Positions 41,001 to 53,600 are shown, counted from the first letter of the stretch. The stretch is 64,000 nucleotides of DNA from Zygnema cylindricum (GCA_037447655.1 JBBHKE010001973.1:959954-1023953); one strand, 5' to 3'. Numbers and translations are program-made. Notes: generated by a model not told the origin, from the letters alone.

Positions 41001-43455
41001 CACTTCCCTGGAGAAGAAGCTCTTCTCCCCCAAACCCCACCCCTGTGACTTCCTGTCGCATGATTTCGAGTGCTCTTACTCCTCCCCTTCACCTTTTCCC
41101 ACTCACCCCCGTCGTCCTCTACTTGGACAGAAGCCTCCAGTTGGGAAGATGTCTGATTCTCTTCCTCCAGTGAACCACCAAATAATACTAAGAGTCTTTG
41201 AACCTGGTAATAAGAGGCACATATGCCCGATTAGAAATTTTCTCTACTCAAAATGCATCTTAAAAACCACCCCAACACATCACCAGAATTGCGAGATTCC
41301 TTCCCCTCCCCATACTCCCTCTTCTCCCCCCTCTCTCTCTCCTTCTCTTCTCCCTTTCCCCAGCTCTCTGGCCAGTCAGCGGCCATATGGATGACAGGTG
41401 TGATATTATCAAAAAAAAAAGTAGTTCTCTTACCTGTTCTTGAGAAAGCTCCAACCGAAATTTTGGACCATCATAATGATGCAAAACCGGACGAAATGCC
41501 TGTTCTGATAAAGGAGGACGCTCCTCCCGTAGACGAACCCTTACCTGAAAGCAAAAAAATAAATTAAGGAAAAAAATAGGGGCATGAATTTTATAATCCA
41601 AACACGCCAATCAAATTAATCACTAGACATGTTAATCACTAGACATATAATCGAGTGTGCTATTTATAACAAGCAAAACTTAGCTAAATATAATGTGAAT
41701 TGCCAGGGATTTGTGAACAGTAAAACAAAACATCGTGATACAAGCAAAGCTTTTGAGTGTATATAGACAAGAAACCAAGAATTGGAAAAATGTATCAAGA
41801 GAAATTGCACCTGAGAAGGAAATCGTGAAGCTGGTCGGCCATTCTTGAAGTCCTTATTTTCCCATGCTATCGGGTCAAGGTTTAAACCACCCTCACTTGA
41901 CGCCTTCAACATCCCCAAATGTATTGCTAATGAGCTACCATTTTTATTTACTATGCTTCGAAATCATTAAAAATCTTCACATTTATCTTCTTACAAATGG
42001 TATGATCCAGTAAATGGCTGCCCGGAGTTTTACAGCATGCAATTTCTTTAAGCTCCAACAATAAAAAGCTAGTTAACCTTTGATGACTCTTGTAAAAGAA
42101 TTAGCAAACCAAAAAAAAAAAATCATGGACCTCTTAACTACAGAAGTTTTCTTCCTCTTTTACAACATCCATTCACAAGAAGAGATACGCCTCCATGCTT
42201 CAATTATAATTATGCTGAGGTTTACATGTTTCAAAAAGTTATTACATAGTTTTGTAAGATATGGGGTTGACATTATATGGAGAACGTGCTAAAAACAATA
42301 AATGCAAAGAAAATATTGATGACGCAAAATAGAAGGGAGAGAGAGTGGGAGAGAGAGCGAGCAAGAGAGAGGGAGAAAAAGGGGGAGGAAGAGGGGGGAG
42401 AGAGAGAGAGAAGCCAAGGGAAAGACAAGGCAAGGATGACTACAAGAGGCGAGTGAAACACTTTAAAAACCTTATGACACACCTTTAAAAAAACCTTATG
42501 ACATACCTCAAAAATTCCATGGAGCTGATGCATTGTATAGTTGTAGAGAAACAATGGCATTCCTGGTTGAATCGCCCTTACTGAATCATGATATCTCTGA
42601 GGTAAACCTGTCAGCAAAAACATCACATAAAGGCAGTTTTAGGATCAGGAAAAATGGCCAACAACATCAGAGAGAAACAAATCCTATAGGGAAAGAAAAA
42701 AACATAGGATAGAACAGATTACAAAGTGTTAACAAAGCGTTGGCAAAAGCGAGTGAGAAGACCATAGACGTAAAGAAAGAAGCAATTTTGGAGGACAAAT
42801 GAGACAAAAAAATGGAAGTTGAACTAGTTTTTTTCAGAGCATTTGTATGAAAGAAAAGGTGTGAGTCTTCACCTTAATTGTAACAATATTACAGACAGAG
42901 CCAGCATAAAGTAACAAGAGATGAAAACAAAATATACCAGAATTGAGATGAAAGAATCACATTAACTGAATCCATCATTATTTCCTACCAGATTATGCTT
43001 ACCAGAGAGTTTTTAGCTTGAATCTTCTTCCATCTCTAACACTTCCTCACAAGAAAAAAGAAGCATAGGTAATGAGGAAACACATGAAAAAATCATGATT
43101 GAACCGTAATTATAAAAGACAATAACGACAATGACAAAGGAAAAACACATACGCCTGTTTCTACCGTTAGTACCGTAGGGTGTACTTACGGACAAAAAAT
43201 TGCTTAAACTCATGGTATCGTTATTACAGAAAAGACGACAATGACAAAGGAAAAGATATAAATTTCAGAAACATAGAACTTACCAAAAAGATTTCGCTTC
43301 AAATCTTCCCCCATAGTATCGTTATTACAAACAAAAATATAGCCACCGAGTGGCTCGTGCAATGGAGGTGCGTCATTGGACGACAGCGTTGCAGGAGATC
43401 TTCGATCTTCGATTCCCATTGGTTCCTGGAGACTGTACGGACGGTGAGCCACCAT
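32037..43455 (-). CDS. DCD-domain / TRF4-type non-canonical poly(A) polymerase fusion gene, 3' end open
   Basis: Ten exons in phase with GT..AG borders: 43455-43284, 42607-42507, 41903-41811, 41544-41434, 41203-38501, 38090-37458, 37353-37249, 36381-36006, 35874-34949, 32168-32037, giving 1784 codons. Residues 37-167 form a DCD domain (GGYIFVCNNDT, LFGLPQRYHDSVRAI, PLFLYNY, HGIFE, FRLELSQEQ), a plant module linked to stress and cell death. About 850 disordered residues follow, rich in Ser, Gly and Asn, with a K-T/S-DV repeat. From 1018 comes a TRF4/PAPD5-like nucleotidyltransferase: LHNEVMDYSEL, then GS...D1075-V-D1077 and D1217 as metal-binding residues, LLLKSWLQHRGLNDVYTGGL, an acidic insert 1307-1715, then GILLVGFLQAFGHEIDFS and IDDPLRPGANIGAGSFAIW of the PAP-associated domain. 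The expected role is nuclear RNA oligoadenylation or surveillance. Start: first in-frame ATG after a stop, context GCAGCCATGG. The last exon(s) are unresolved; reading from an acceptor near 31919 reaches a stop near 31850. Confidence 0.85.
32169..34948 (-). other. large intron of the fusion gene (about 2.8 kb)
   Basis: It joins GTATGT after LVLK to CAG before SDNGLQDG in the same phase. It holds degenerate ATAAAGTACAC repeats (about 32500-32640) and a GC-richer patch at 33430-33650. Frames inside (for example plus 32211-32537) show no known domain. Confidence 0.6.
42330..42430. repeat. GA-rich tract in an intron of the fusion gene
   Basis: GAGAGAGAG and GGGGGAGG-type runs, about 100 bp, between exons 2 and 3; CT-rich on the sense strand. 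No coding homology. Confidence 0.7.
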
Positions 43456-43598
43456 GGCTGCCACCGCCCCTTGCAGGGGACTCTCCACCTCTTCACATCT
43501 GCTGACTTCAGCTGGCGTCAGACTCGTGGCTCAGAGAAGGGGGGGAAGGGGAGAGAGACAGAGAGCGGGGGAGAGTGGAGGGAGAGAGAGAGCGAGCG

Positions 43599-43708
<110 letters not shown>

Positions 43709-43730
43709 AGAGAGAGGGAGAGGGAGAAAG

Positions 43731-45284
43731 ATATTCTAGATTTCTTAGGTTTGGAGAGAAAAGCTGGGATGGAAGTTGGCAACAAAAGGACAGAAAGTGA
43801 GGAGTCGAGAGGCTCTCTGTTTCTCTAAAACTCTTTCTAAACTCTTTCTTTCTTCTCTATGTTCCTCCCTCTCTGTCCTTCTCAATTTCTTTCACTCGTT
43901 GGTTAGAAGCTCCTGCGTTTTCGTGTCGGCTCTGTCTTCTCCTCTCTCCTTCTCCCTCTTCCCCTCCTCACTTTCTTTGTTGCTCTTTCTTGGTCTTCTG
44001 AAACTAGGTCAATGAGAAACTGAATATACTGGCAGTTTCAGAAAAGAAAAAAACACAATTCTGCAATGTAAAACCTCTACTAGTCTGTATTTTCTTGCTC
44101 TTCAGATATTGACAGTTAATAGTCTAAAGTTCGTATAGTATCCTCGGTTAATATTTTCTCGGCACTCCTGTCTATGCAAATTATGGCGTATATCACTTCA
44201 ACTTCCAAATACCGAATATATCAAAAATTGTCGGCTTAAATGCCAATTTCTCAATGCTATTTCAAGCGAAAGTTCACAATTGCCAAGTCTTTAAGTCAAA
44301 AAAGAGTCAAATTCTCCCAAAAAGACACAAACACTTTTCCACAACTTGATGAAAATAATTGTAAAAAGGAGAATGGATGCTCAAATCAAATATTTTCGAC
44401 GAAAACAAGTTAAAAAAATGGCTCGGGAAAGCTGCAGTTTTGAGTAAGAAGTGTTGAGGAGACTACTGCTTCACAAATCCTAATATCTTCACAATGCTAA
44501 CTTTGTACAAACCCTAAATTCCGGCGGCGCAAGGTAGACGGTACAAAAAAATGACGGCCGTCAGAAATATTCTCTCGGCAATGCATGCTGTTCAATAACT
44601 TCAAATGCAATCATGCTTTGTACCTGATGGTTTAACCATCGTGCATTTTGAAATAAAAACTTTTCTATTCCAACCATAGGTTTAATGTGCGAAAACTGTT
44701 GGAAACACTTAACCCTATATATTTAGGCCCCGTATAGTATGTTGTTCAAACAAAAAATACGACAGCCGCAAATAGTAAGCGTACTGTAAGGGCAAACAGA
44801 ATAAAGGGAACATACCATTTTAACCAAGCTCAGCATTTAGCAAGTTTCCCCCTCTTTAAAGTGGTCACAGTCACGCCAACAAAGGTGGTGGGGAACTGGA
44901 CGACGGTCGAAAGAGTTATGCCGTACAGCAGAATAGCCAGATGGCATACCGTCAAGTGTAGCGTCAACAGTGTTGTACTGCGACGTTCTTTGATTTTAAC
45001 GTTTTACATTGACATTTCTATGTTTGTTAATCGTGTTCTGGTTTTATCAGTAATTTTCCGATAAGAAGTACGAGACGGGTATAAGGTACGATATGGATTG
45101 CTTATATTTGACTGTATGTTGTAATAGATAAATAATCAAATATACATATCAATATTTAATTATTTATATATGTTCGTGAATAGATGTACTCTCCTTTATA
45201 TATCTTCGAGAAAACATATGTAAAAATGAGCAATTTGCCAATTTACCATACGTTTCACAAAAGTATGTATTTAAATGATAATAT
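43731..45284. other. intergenic spacer upstream of the fusion gene
   Basis: No gene recognised. T/C-rich sequence continues to about 44000. A GATGGTT/AACCATC hairpin with an AATAAA-type tail at 44626-44660 resembles the LINE-like 3' ends found elsewhere here, but no longer similarity was seen. Confidence 0.45.
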
Positions 45285-45361
45285 AGTACAGTACTGTACT
45301 GTAATGTACTGTACTGTACTGCACTCTAATGTACTGTACTGTACTATACTGTACTGTACTA
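45285..45361. repeat. GTACT microsatellite
   Basis: Runs of GTACT units with TAATGTACT and GCACTCTAAT interruptions. Both strands look similar because GTAC is self-complementary. Confidence 0.9.
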
Positions 45362-45660
45362 AAGAAGATGTTTATTTTAGGGTTTTCTTATGCAAATGTA
45401 AATATATTTTATTACATTATTGTTTTCTTTTTACAATGTCCAATTGTCCATATATACAAATATACATTTTTATTTTCGTTTAACTGCGCATCAAATCGTC
45501 TTTTTCTTGCATCGCCTATGGCAAAAATAACAAATGAAAAAACGCTTGTTTCAACAGGTTCAACTCATTTCTAATGTTTAAACAAGGTGTTATCTTTGAA
45601 CCTTTTTTAGGTTTGGCGTTAAAACCCAACACCGCCAACATGTGTATGACGCATGTGTTA

Positions 45661-45939
45661 TCTATATTACTAACCGCGAGGCGTTTGTCTGTCCGGCTTG
45701 TCTGTCCGTCTGTCTGTCTGTCTGAGAATTTTTAAACGTATGCGATTGGCGGCCTGAGTACCGGGCAATCGGTTTCTATTTTCTGGGCAATCAGCTTTTT
45801 TTTGGCTGATCCCGCCGTGAGTTTCAAGATTCTTTCGATGCTTGTGATTCGCTGCGTGAGCTCCCGACAATCCATTATTTTTTTGCCGGGCAATCAGTTT
45901 CTTTTTTTTTGCTCGTAGCACGTTGCAGTGTACTACTAA
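45661..45939 (+). mobile_element. possible nonautonomous Helitron, 279 bp
   Basis: Starts TCTATATTACTAACC after an A, continues with GTCTGTCCG/GTCTGTCTG repeats typical of Helitron 5' ends, and ends CTAA before a T, next to a hairpin (GTAGCAC / GTGTACTAC with a bulge). Insertion between A and T and TC...CTRR ends fit Helitrons. The hairpin is closer to the end than usual, so this is tentative. Confidence 0.4.
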
Positions 45940-46029
45940 TTGTTATCACCGTTAAAGAAAAATTAGCGTAAGCGCTAATTCAGAGGGTTGTCAACGCTAT
46001 TTTATGTATTAGTGTCGTTATAATGTAAA

Positions 46030-46503
46030 GCTCAAAACAATAGTTCAAAAGTAGGTGAAAGTACGCCCATACAATATGCCTATTGTATGCAAAACATACA
46101 ATATGACCTTAAGACCCATATTGTATTGGTCACAAAATGAAAAAAAATAGTAACAGGGTTGAGTTGCACATCGATCAATAAAGAATTAAACGTCATGTCT
46201 AAATTTTGAAAAACATTCGGACAAAAAAAAAAAAAATCTGTGAGTTTTGAGGTATTTTTTATTTAAACCGTCAGATTTAGACGATCGGACGATCTCTGAT
46301 CAAAGTAGCGATCTAAGAAGATCACATGAAAAGCCCATAACGCAACTTACGACAGGACTATCGTCAGATTTGGACGATGGGACGGTCGCTGATCAAAGTA
46401 GCGATTTAAGAAGATCACATGAAAAGCCCACAACACAAATTACGATGAAGGCGCCTACAGAAGGCCTACAATAGAAACGCCTATTTTTTAATTATGCTCA
46501 AAA
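46030..46503. mobile_element. hAT-type MITE, copy 1 (458 bp plus 8-bp duplications)
   Basis: Element 46038-46495 is flanked by exact 8-bp repeats GCTCAAAA (46030-46037, 46496-46503). Ends are CAATAGTTCAAAAGTAGG and a diverged inverted copy (ATAATTAAAAAATAGGCG). Inside, a block of about 105 bp (GATCAAAGTAGCGAT...GAAAAGCCCA) is present twice. No transposase frame. Confidence 0.85.
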
Positions 46504-46954
46504 CCATTGCCACTTAACGTGTGTTGACTCTCTGGTGTGTACTCTGAGCTGGCACTAACACTATTGTAGTATTGTCATATTCTGTAAGCATCTGCCGGGT
46601 GACGTAACTTGTGGGTTCGAAAACCGTATGAAGCATACAAAATTAAAGTAGTATTTAACAGTATTTGTAAGTTATTTTACTCTATTTTATGGGTTAAGCT
46701 TATTTATTACCATAAAAGTTTGCAGATATTGTTCGCACTATTTCCGGCGGTTAACACATATTTAAATTTAATAGCTAGCCATTCGTCGATAACCGATGTA
46801 TTGGTTTTTACTTACCGATAATCGATATATTGGTTCGATATATCAGTGAACGAATTTTCGCTATAAATTTCCGATATACCGTGATAAATTACCGATAATT
46901 ATCGGGTTGATAATTATCGACAATAACACCGTACTCTGGTACGGAATGGATTGT
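46504..46954. other. spacer between two MITEs with CGATA-rich block
   Basis: From 46785 to 46925 motifs such as CGATAACCGAT, CGATAATCGATAT and CCGATAATTATCGG recur, partly palindromic. No gene seen. Confidence 0.5.
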
Positions 46955-47276
46955 GAACAAATCATAGTTCAAAATTAGGTGAAAGTAGGCTCATACAATA
47001 TGTCTATTGTATGCAAAACATACAATATGACCCTAAGACCCATATTGTATTCGGACCTATTCGGACCAATTAAAAAATTCGGACCAAAAATTGGACCAAT
47101 TAAAACATTCGGACCAAAAAAATTTATTTACACCGTCGGATTCGGACGATCATGCGGTCTCTGGTCAAAGTAGCGATCTAAGAATATCACATGAAAAGCC
47201 CATAACACAACTAACGATAAGGGCGCCGACCAAAGGCCTATCATAAAAACACCTACTTTTGAACTATGGAACAAAT
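46955..47276. mobile_element. hAT-type MITE, copy 2 (306 bp plus 8-bp duplications)
   Basis: Element 46963-47268 has ends CATAGTTCAAAA / TTTTGAACTATG and exact 8-bp target duplications GAACAAAT (46955-46962, 47269-47276), diagnostic of hAT transposition. It shares CATACAATATG and the GTAGCGATCTAAGAA block with copy 1 but has the inner block once. Noncoding. Confidence 0.92.
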
Positions 47277-49284
47277 CTCCAAAAGCCACCCCCCCCACCC
47301 GTCACAATATCTAAGTACTCATTTTATACTTTATTTCCTACCAAAATTTTGTACTTTTTTTACGGACAAACCCCCTCAACCGATAAGTATCGACGATAAT
47401 TTTTGTTTGTTTCGGAGCGATATGTCAGGATCTATTTTATCGCGATAAGTTTTCTCTCGATACATAACACTAGTTTATGATTTTGGGCCAAAAAAGGCAA
47501 CGACAAACTTTGTGTTATTAACGCTAAGACAGATTGGCAGTAGTATAGTGGCATATACTTTGCAATATGTACAAGAAAGGCAACCAAAAACTTTTGCGAT
47601 TTGAGCTTCACGACAGAAACAAACAGTACTAACGGTTAGTTTCGAGGTTTGTTGATATTGTTATCGTAACTGCTACATGTAAACCATGTAATACCAATTC
47701 CAACTTTACAAGAAAACTCAAAGCATGTGTAACATCCCAGCTTGAAGAGTTTAGCCAAGAAATGGGTCAAAAAATAGCCCTATCTTAGTAGAAATCCTAC
47801 TACTTGGATGCTCATACATGGAATGGGTCAAGAAACCAAGAGGGGGAGTGAGAAAAATATTAAAATAGTAAAAGCAACACATCATGGATGGTTGAAATGA
47901 AAGGCTTTCATCCATTAATAAGTCTTTAAAAAATATAGACTGAAATGACTTGCTCCATAGGCGTAATGACGTGTGAGTCGTCAATCATTTAAATGGAAAG
48001 TTAGTAGGGCGTGGAAATGAACATGGACAAATAGTTTTCTCGTATGCTCCTCCTCGTGAGTGTCAACGAGAGGAAGGGTAAGTTGCATACAAATCCAAGC
48101 GAATCTCAAGAAGAGTGACTGATGAGAGAGAAAATAGAGCAATCTCAATTGGCAACCATATGGTGATGGTCAACGAAAATATATTTCAATCAAAAGGGAA
48201 CACTTGAAGGCTTGGTGTGGGGATTGTTGTAAGATACAGCAACATAACATCTCGTCCAATGTATTAAAATCAGTTGAAAATTCAAGATGGAGGAAAGCCA
48301 AATCTGGTTAGAGACCACATCAATGGAAACCACGACTTGGTGATCTTCTTGGATACGTGGCAAAAAAGTATATTGGGACGCGAGTTAGAGTTATATGTGG
48401 ACGGAAGGCTACAATAATATGACAACTCCACCTACTATATTATGGCTTTTAGAGTTCCGACCCTCTATAAGTCGTAGCGATATTGAGCAAACAAGACGTC
48501 ATGGGTCCATCAAAAAGTATGGGATCTACTTGAGATTCAAACTAGAAACATACATATTAAAACCTTTGACAACCAGTTCAAGCTACAACATAGTGAGGCT
48601 TCCCCTTTTGAGACAGAGGGAGAAGTGATGAGTGTTTTATTAGTGGAAAGGTTAGTAGGAGCATGGATTTACAATTGGATTGCTAATTGAGAGTTGAGAA
48701 AGCTTACCTTACGACCTAGGTGGACAGGACATCGAAATGTGAAAAGGGACATAAAAAGGAGCGGAAGGGTGTCAAGGTGAACAAGAAGCAGGAAAAACCG
48801 GGTCTTTTTGCTCAATGCGAGTTATTCAATATCGTTGAAATAACCTCCTAAAAAAATAAGAAAACAAAGGTTTAATTCTTACATGTAATTTCAAGCTGGG
48901 TAGCCCCACTAACCCCTCCCCCCGAGACGAGTGTATGGTTTTAAGTTTACAATCTAGTACTATGCATCCCGGATCATAACCTCCTAACTCAATATTGCAT
49001 ACAAATGCTCATTTCGGTGTGTCCTTAAAACGTTCATGTCACGTAAGAACGTCTAGTCAAGGGAGCCGGATCATGAGCTCCTAGCATGTCAATGCCCAGA
49101 TCTTTGGTCCATGATGGGCGAGAAAATACAGTAATGTTATGGACCTCGAGAAATAATTGTCGAAAACCGTGAAATGGTTAGAGCTACTTGTGTTGAGTGT
49201 ACAACCAACCCCAATTGGAAAGGGTTTCGACACTCGAAATAGTGTAGGTAGACTAACGTTTGAGAGGATTGAGTAGAGGTAAAA
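47277..49284. other. no gene recognised
   Basis: Short frames only. The stretch 47385-47460 again carries CGATA-type motifs. Nothing else assignable. Confidence 0.4.
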
Positions 49285-49530
49285 TAATATGTCGACTTTA
49301 TTAAAAAGCGCGATGGTAAACCATTTAAGTCCATGGGAACAAAAAGGAGTGACAATGCTAAAACTGAAAAACTAACTTGTGGAGGGAAGCAATAAGAAAG
49401 GATAAGCAAGGCAAAAGCAACGAACAGACAGATAAAGGAAAAGTAAAACAAAGTCACCCAAAGAAGCAACAAACACCTACAAAAAATACCTGATAGATTG
49501 CGAAAACTAAAATGACCCATCAAAAAGGTA
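49285..49530 (-). repeat. LINE-like 3' tail fragment, copy 4
   Basis: The minus strand carries the TTTGTTTTAC, TTGCTTTTGCCTTGCTTATCC and GTTCCCATGGACTTAAATGG landmarks of copies 2 and 3, with the GGTTTACC stem at 49312-49325 and an AATAAAGTCGAC tail. Hydrophobic minus-strand frames come from this tail. Confidence 0.72.
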
Positions 49531-50670
49531 GAATGGTGCCTAATTGTGTCTAACATTGTTAGTAACGAAGGGGAATAAAGGTCAAAATGAATTGTGAAGA
49601 TAGTAAAAGCGTACATGGGGGATTAGAGTGTGAAAAGGAAATGTTAACGAGGACATACTAAAAGGAAACGGAGGGAAAATAGGGAATAATGCAGTAAGAA
49701 CAGATGAAAATTCGATACAAATTTTTCACATGCCAAGGGAAAGTGTAGACGTAGGACACTCCTTTTCCAAAACTGAAAACATGACTAAATCGCATGAAGA
49801 GAAAACTAAGTACCAAACTGTAAGTTGTAAAAATGTAAGTGGGAAACTGTGAATGTAGATACACGACCAAAAAATAGTTCAAGAAACAAAATTCTTGATC
49901 TTAACAGCTTCTACGTATCGGAGTGGGGATCCTCGACTGGGATCGAGGCCTCATGAAAGGGAGAAAATGACGAAGGAGAAACGTCAGTAAGACAATCTTA
50001 CTGACAAAGTGTGGGAAATCCTACCTGTGGCGTGGGAGGAGGGAAGAAATGAGGGGAGTGGAAGAAACGAGAGGGGTGGAGGAAAAAGAGATACGAGGAG
50101 ATCATGCGAAATTGTAAAATGTACAGCAACTGGTCAAGATTTTGCATTTTTCTCTCGAATTTTTCCTTGCGAAGTCAATTGAACTTCTCTCCTATACACA
50201 AAACGCAGGCATTGGGCATGGAAACAAACATTGTCGTAACTAAAAACTAGCAATATATGCGCATCCGTACAAAACTAGTTCCAAAAAAAAGTACTAAATA
50301 CCATCTCCACATCCGTAAAGAATTAGTTACGCAAAAAGGTACCATATATCCCCTCAATATTGTTGTTGTTGAAGTTAACAGCTAGTTTGTGACGAGCTCA
50401 ATTATTACGAAGTAATCCACAACTGAAAGTAACTTGAATAACTATCATAGAAAAGGACTATCGTAAATAATAAATCCTAATTCTCACAAGACATCCACAC
50501 TTTTCTTCACCCATCCTCTTTCCCTAATGCCCACAAAGCATATGTGCATTACCGCGATAGTTTTCTCCTTTTGCTAAAAACCAAAAAAAAATAAAAAATA
50601 CTGGCTAGATTTGACAAAACCACGTTTTTCAAAAATGACAAAAGACAAAAAACAAACTTCTTTGGTTATT
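49531..50670. other. downstream flank of the CobW gene; no gene recognised
   Basis: AT-rich sequence without recognisable frames. The 3' untranslated part of the CobW-like gene should lie just below 50671. Confidence 0.4.
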
Positions 50671-53600
50671 CTAAGCAACTAACTCCGGTTTCGCCTCGGA
50701 GGAGACGAGGCATTCATTGAATCCTTTCCGAAGCTCAGCTTCGTCTAAATCCTTTCCAATGAAAACAATAACGTTTTTCCTCTTTTCGTCAGGGCCCCAT
50801 CTTCGATCCGGGGTACCTTCAAAGAGGGCATGGACACCCTGCATCCCCCCAGAAAAATATTTTTTTGGTTATTATTTTATTATTATTATTATTTTGGTTA
50901 TGTTATTTCCAAGAAAAATAATGTTATAATAATGATCAACAGTACCTCCTGTGTTGTGTCATAAAAAATAATAATAATAATTATTATTATTTCCAAGAAA
51001 ATAATGATGCAATCACAATCAACAGTACATCCTATGTCATACATGGTTTCAGTCTTTGTTCAAAATGTACGTACGAAACTGTGTGCACGAAACAGTTTGT
51101 ACACCGTACATACTATATTCTATGGTTTTCAATACTTTATTTCCGAAGGAACCAAAGGAGGAACAGAAACTATTTTTAATGTCAGGCAACAAAATAAAAA
51201 TTTGATATAAGATGACATGATGTTCTTCTAAAACGACTCACAAGCATGATACTTTCAACCCTTTTAGCATTTTTTCGGTACAAATTTCGATACATTTGCT
51301 TAAAAAAATGATAAAACATGGGCAAAAAGGGAAGAAAATAGCATAAAAATATCTTCTTGGTCAACGTGACTCTAACTTATGATGTTGCCCTTAAACATTT
51401 TTTTCCTAATTGACGGAATTAAATTGAAGCTCAAAACTGGTGAAAAAATGTTCATCCGTTTTATTTGAAGTGAGCAAATATTAAAAATGAGCTAATATTG
51501 TAAAAAGATGATATCATAATGATGTTCATTTTTATTAATAGAGCTATGACTTATGAATTACATTATAGACTTTTGAATTCAGAGCTGTGAACTGAGAATT
51601 TTAATATTTCAATTTGAAGTTAATAGAATTCTAAACTTAATAGAGTTATAAAGTAAGGAGAGGAGAAAGTACATATCAGAAGTACACATAGGTCTTAGTC
51701 AAATAGCTATTCAGATAATATTGAACGCAACAGTTTTTCTATGCAAAACAGGGGTTTTTTTTAACAAAGGAATTCAGTCCACATCAATTATTTTTAAAGC
51801 GTATTGATTGAAACCCTAATTTTCCGAATCCGTTCACTTCACTTCATACGGAAACGCGCACGTATTGAATAACCAACTGTACAATGAAACGTACATCCGC
51901 CTTTTGTTTCGTACGATTGTTTTTAAAACACAGATATACGTGTATAACAATTTTGCAATCATGTTACCCAACACCTATTCACACTACTATTAAAACAATT
52001 ATCATAAATCTTGTGCTCCCGACACTACACAGCCTACCGTTATTACACTTATATTGTTCGCACTCACAGTTTCTTAAAATAAACTACACTAAATCTAATA
52101 GACCACTTAACTGAATAGTGTTGTTGACAGTAATGTGTGACTTTGGGTAAAAAAAATACTCATTTGAAGTAAAGAGATTAACTCTAACAAATATGGGCAG
52201 AGTACATTTCACTTTGTGGTAAAATAGCTGACCAATTTGATAACCCTAACCCATGAAATAATATGACTCACACTAATAGTGGTGAATGGGACAAAGACCT
52301 AAGTTGCATGAAAATATAAGCTGACAACCTGGTCACGGGATTTATAACTGATAAAGAGGTGGTACTATAATACTTACTCCTGTTGCTCCATAAATGTGCA
52401 TGTCCCCATAAGTAACTTTGTGAGTGTTGTTATGAGAAAACAGAACATATCAGGAACCATACATTAACTCACATAGAACAAAAATTAGATCTCAATAGCG
52501 TGTTACCCTAAAAATAAAGAATACACATATATATAGAAACAAAAGTAGAAAAATATAGAATTCTTCTATAAATCAGAAGCAAATGAGGTGACAGAGACAC
52601 ACCTGAAAGACAAATCGTTCCCTGCTATTTTTTATTGCCAGAACGCCCTTCATTCTGTACAAATCATCGCTGCGTTCTGCGAGCAGATCGCCCAACCAAT
52701 CGTTTATCTGTTCCAAGACAGTTACAGTCACAACACCAAGAGGTACAAAAAACACTAGAAAACAGTGTAAGGAAGTGAAACCAAAGTGAAGGACCACCAT
52801 CACTGCCGTATTTCTCACTGAAAGATGACCATCATGCAAAGCATGCAAATTTTGTTTCAAGAATATTGGGAAAACATCCTACACATCCCACCTCATCGAT
52901 TCTTGAGGATGGACAACCATCATGTGACTCGAACCATTAATGTTCCTCTGAAAGTCTCGTGAATCAAAGCATTGAAAAATGATGGTTATGTGCGTTATAG
53001 TGCATCAGAGATGCCATTACAATAAATTGTAGAATACATAGGTGATTTCATAGTGGACTTCGAAGCTAAGGAAATGAAAATGTAAACAAAGCTTACAGAG
53101 TAGCAATGTAAATTGAAGCACTCATCAATGATGGGCAGTGAAAAATGAATAGCAGCATTTTATGAAGAACAGTAGTGTGAACTCAATCAAACTGTTAACA
53201 AGAGAGGCATTAAGAATTAAAACGTTTATGGATTCTTATTTGTTATCTTAGCAACTCACTTTTTCAAGATCCAAGTCGCCTTCACATTGGATGCAAACAG
53301 ACGACACACCGGGATCATGAATCGCATGATCGTGGTTATGGGCTGAAAACAAGAACAACCATTTCCATAGTCAACAACATCTCTTTGTGACAAACCTCCT
53401 CTGTAATCTATCATACAAGTTCACTACTACACCATGAATCACCATTCACGTTAAGAAATATTAAGCGTGGGGTATATTCTAGTGATATTAATTTTACTTT
53501 TAAGTCCAGGTGATGTGGACAATGTTCAACCGGTCACTAGATTAGCGTTAAGAAAAGGACAAGCAATATTATTAACGGTAAATAAAACCGACATGAAACG

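Noticed and set aside
40646-41173. Plus-strand 175-codon frame
   Set aside because: Antisense of the Gly/His/Asp-rich start of the 2.7-kb exon; no homology of its own.
45329-45483. Coding frames over the GTACT repeat
   Set aside because: Generated by the microsatellite; no homology.
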